From: MVRE01 sp015660965
GTDB taxonomy: Archaea > Halobacteriota > Methanomicrobia > Methanomicrobiales > Methanospirillaceae
Length of the DNA stretch: 64,000 nt
Assembly: GCA_050015095.1 (NCBI GenBank)
Contig: JBEKCC010000002.1
Location: forward strand, 62,001-126,000
Direction of reading: 5' to 3'
The first letter of the stretch is position 1, and each line of letters starts with the position of its first letter. This document shows, one piece after another, positions 62,903-64,000 of this stretch. The position numbers were made by a program, and so were the translations under genes. The notes beneath the pieces are model-generated. The model saw only the letters and a list, made by a program, of their open reading frames with translations, did no database searches and was not told where the DNA came from.

Positions 62903-63208
62903 TCATAGTGCCGGGTTCTGGAACACTACACTTTCGGCACCGTTGGCATATTTTGCTACTACGATGACGTTATTGGTTCCTGAAGTCCCGGCAAATGTCC
63001 TGCTCACATCCGGGTTTGTACTGAGCGTCCCTTTCTGCGCATCGTTGATGGATACCTTGAGTTCGGTAATGTCACCTGCGGTGCAGGTACTGGTCATGAC
63101 TCGGAGCTGGATAGTGACAGGAGATGTTTTCTGGCCGGTGATGGTGATGGTGCAGGTCTGGGCCGACCTTGGGTGGATGGACTTAAAAAATACACAGTCA
63201 ACAGTGTG
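62903..63208 (-). pseudogene. C-terminal remnant of an archaeal pilin-like (DUF1628) protein
   Basis: An open stretch of about 100 codons without a start, ending TGA at 62903. It reads TCTITITGQKTSPVTIQLRV, DITELKVSINDAQKGTLSTN and TSGTNNVIVVAKYANGAESV, the C-terminal pattern of archaeal pilin-type proteins. The hydrophobic N-terminal helix with its prepilin peptidase site is missing. The rest of 62881-63375 holds only a 16-nt dyad (ACACTA-tttt-TAGTGT, 63228-63243). Confidence 0.55.
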
Positions 63209-63375
63209 TTATTATATGTAAAAAATTACACTATTTTTAGTGTGTATTTTTTATGAAGCAATTTTGAATTTTTCGTCGTTCCTTTAATTACAATAAAAGG
63301 AAAAGGACTCTGGAGAAAATTGATCTAAAACAGCCTGAAACGTACACGCACGCATCATAATGAAGATTTGACGTA

Positions 63376-63654
63376 TCAACCTCGAAGTTCCTTCTCGAAC
63401 TCATCAACTCCCCGCTTGATGACGTCATTGAACTCATCTGCTGTCAGGGGTCTACCGATCTTTGCCAGCTCGCTGTCGTAAAATGCACCGAGTTTATCGA
63501 GATTTCCGAATACGAATGCGCTGAAGTCGGCGAGGGGTATCTGCTTTTTGTTAGCAAGGTCCGCTCCGATCTCATCGAATCGTTTATCCTGCCCCGCCAT
63601 TTTCAGCATAGCTGAGATATTCGTCTTGATCCTATAACCGCCTGAGGGATTCAT
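63376..63654 (-). CDS. small hypothetical protein
   Basis: A 92-residue, charged protein (YRIKTNISAMLKMAGQDKRF, DLANKKQIPLADFSAFVFGN, LTADEFNDVIKRGVDEFEKE). ATG 63654 is chosen because AAGGTG lies about 5 bp upstream; the frame extends 21 codons further. No family recognised. Confidence 0.55.
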   Translation of the reverse strand: MNPSGGYRIKTNISAMLKMAGQDKRFDEIGADLANKKQIPLADFSAFVFGNLDKLGAFYDSELAKIGRPLTADEFNDVIKRGVDEFEKELRG

Positions 63655-63681
63655 ATCACACCTTCTGTTGGGGCGTATGGT

Positions 63682-63915
63682 ATGCTCGAATCCTGCGAAT
63701 GGGATCAATTCGAACATTATAAAAAATTCATGGAAACCCGAAAAATACCTGTTTATATTGTTGTAGGACTTGGTGGTGATGATAAAAATCCGAATAGTTT
63801 ATACATTCTACCTCTCAAAGATGTGAAAGACCCTACCCTTTACCCTAATAGTTTCCTACCCTATAGTAAACACCCACAACACAATTTTTTCTGGAAAAAT
63901 GGAAAATTGATTTGA
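63682..63915 (+). pseudogene. C-terminal fragment of a nuclease-like protein
   Basis: A 77-codon frame: FEHYKKFMETRKIPVYIVVG, then LGGDDKNPNSLYILPLKDVK and FFWKNGKLI. The sequence looks like the end of a restriction-endonuclease-fold domain (a strand-rich segment followed by a DxK-less tail), with the N-terminal catalytic part missing. The ATG may be incidental. Weak call. Confidence 0.35.
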
Positions 63916-64000
63916 ATGGGAGGTCTTCTCTTTCATAATCTGCATCGGAGTCTTGTATCCAATCTTCTGGATCTCCGCCACAAATATTTATTATAGTCCT
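63916..64000 (-). other. possible 3' end of an insertion-sequence transposase
   Basis: On the minus strand a short frame reads IQKIGYKTPMQIMKEKTS, like the C-terminal GYKTPMEV… end of IS481/IS3-type integrase-core transposases. The rest would lie beyond the window edge. Frame breaks are present, so it may be a remnant. Confidence 0.3.

Overview
The window looks like a piece of a euryarchaeal chromosome, most likely a methanogen of the Methanomicrobiales (Methanoregula-like). This rests on several family hints: a DUF2284 metal-binding protein, DUF4013 membrane proteins, a TrmB-type regulator, a YVTN beta-propeller surface protein, a C-terminal remnant of an archaeal pilin, a COG1361-type exported protein beside an ABC exporter, an archaeal-type UbiD-like decarboxylase, TATA-like promoters, and frequent TTG/GTG starts. 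There is no rRNA, convincing tRNA or CRISPR array, so the taxon is an inference.

Layout. (1) 1-16.4 kb is fairly GC-rich and chromosomal: a membrane polyferredoxin, an exported alpha-acetolactate decarboxylase, a cupin/SnoaL pair, a UbiD-family decarboxylase, a PaaI-like thioesterase, a methyltransferase, a large secreted propeller/Cys-repeat protein, and a small redox cluster (CDGSH protein, Rieske ferredoxin, SnoaL protein, LigB-type dioxygenase). (2) 16.8-27.7 kb is accessory: a coiled-coil pair, a DUF2927 lipoprotein, a nitrilase-like protein followed by a tandem GIY-YIG protein, a divergent RNase III domain, an HNH nuclease, two divergent helicase-nucleases (NERD-helicase and UvrD-Cas4/AddB-like), and a possible PD-(D/E)XK protein. 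(3) 27.7-43.1 kb is a defence island flanked by ~136-bp direct repeats. It holds a MORC/MutL-type restriction-modification operon (C5 methylase, GHKL ATPase, Z1 helicase, DUF4420 nuclease, AIPR protein, convergent Vsr), then a rhomboid protease, Mrr, and a type IIG-like restriction-methylase. (4) 43.2-51.1 kb is an AT-rich minus-strand run of poorly known genes: two PD-(D/E)XK-like proteins, a TPR-HEPN (LA2681-like) protein, a second HEPN-like protein and a large membrane protein. This is the best candidate for an undescribed defence module. (5) 51.5-57.3 kb carries a XerA-like tyrosine recombinase, a flavodoxin module bracketed by 69-bp direct repeats, a second copy of a 338-bp block found at 3.2 kb, a cyanase, and several IS6-like terminal-repeat remnants. 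(6) 57.4-62.9 kb is an exported protein/ABC-transporter operon, a PAS histidine kinase and a divergent TrmB-like regulator, linked by a shared 24-bp dyad operator. (7) The right edge holds broken genes: a pilin remnant, a small hypothetical gene, a nuclease-like fragment and a possible transposase end.

How it works together. The 28-51 kb stretch is a stacked defence island: DNA methylation, several nucleases, ATPase/helicase engines and HEPN RNase candidates. It appears to have been built by repeated insertion, because direct repeats, truncated duplicates and IS-like ends mark its joints. The flanks carry ordinary metabolism, redox and surface functions.
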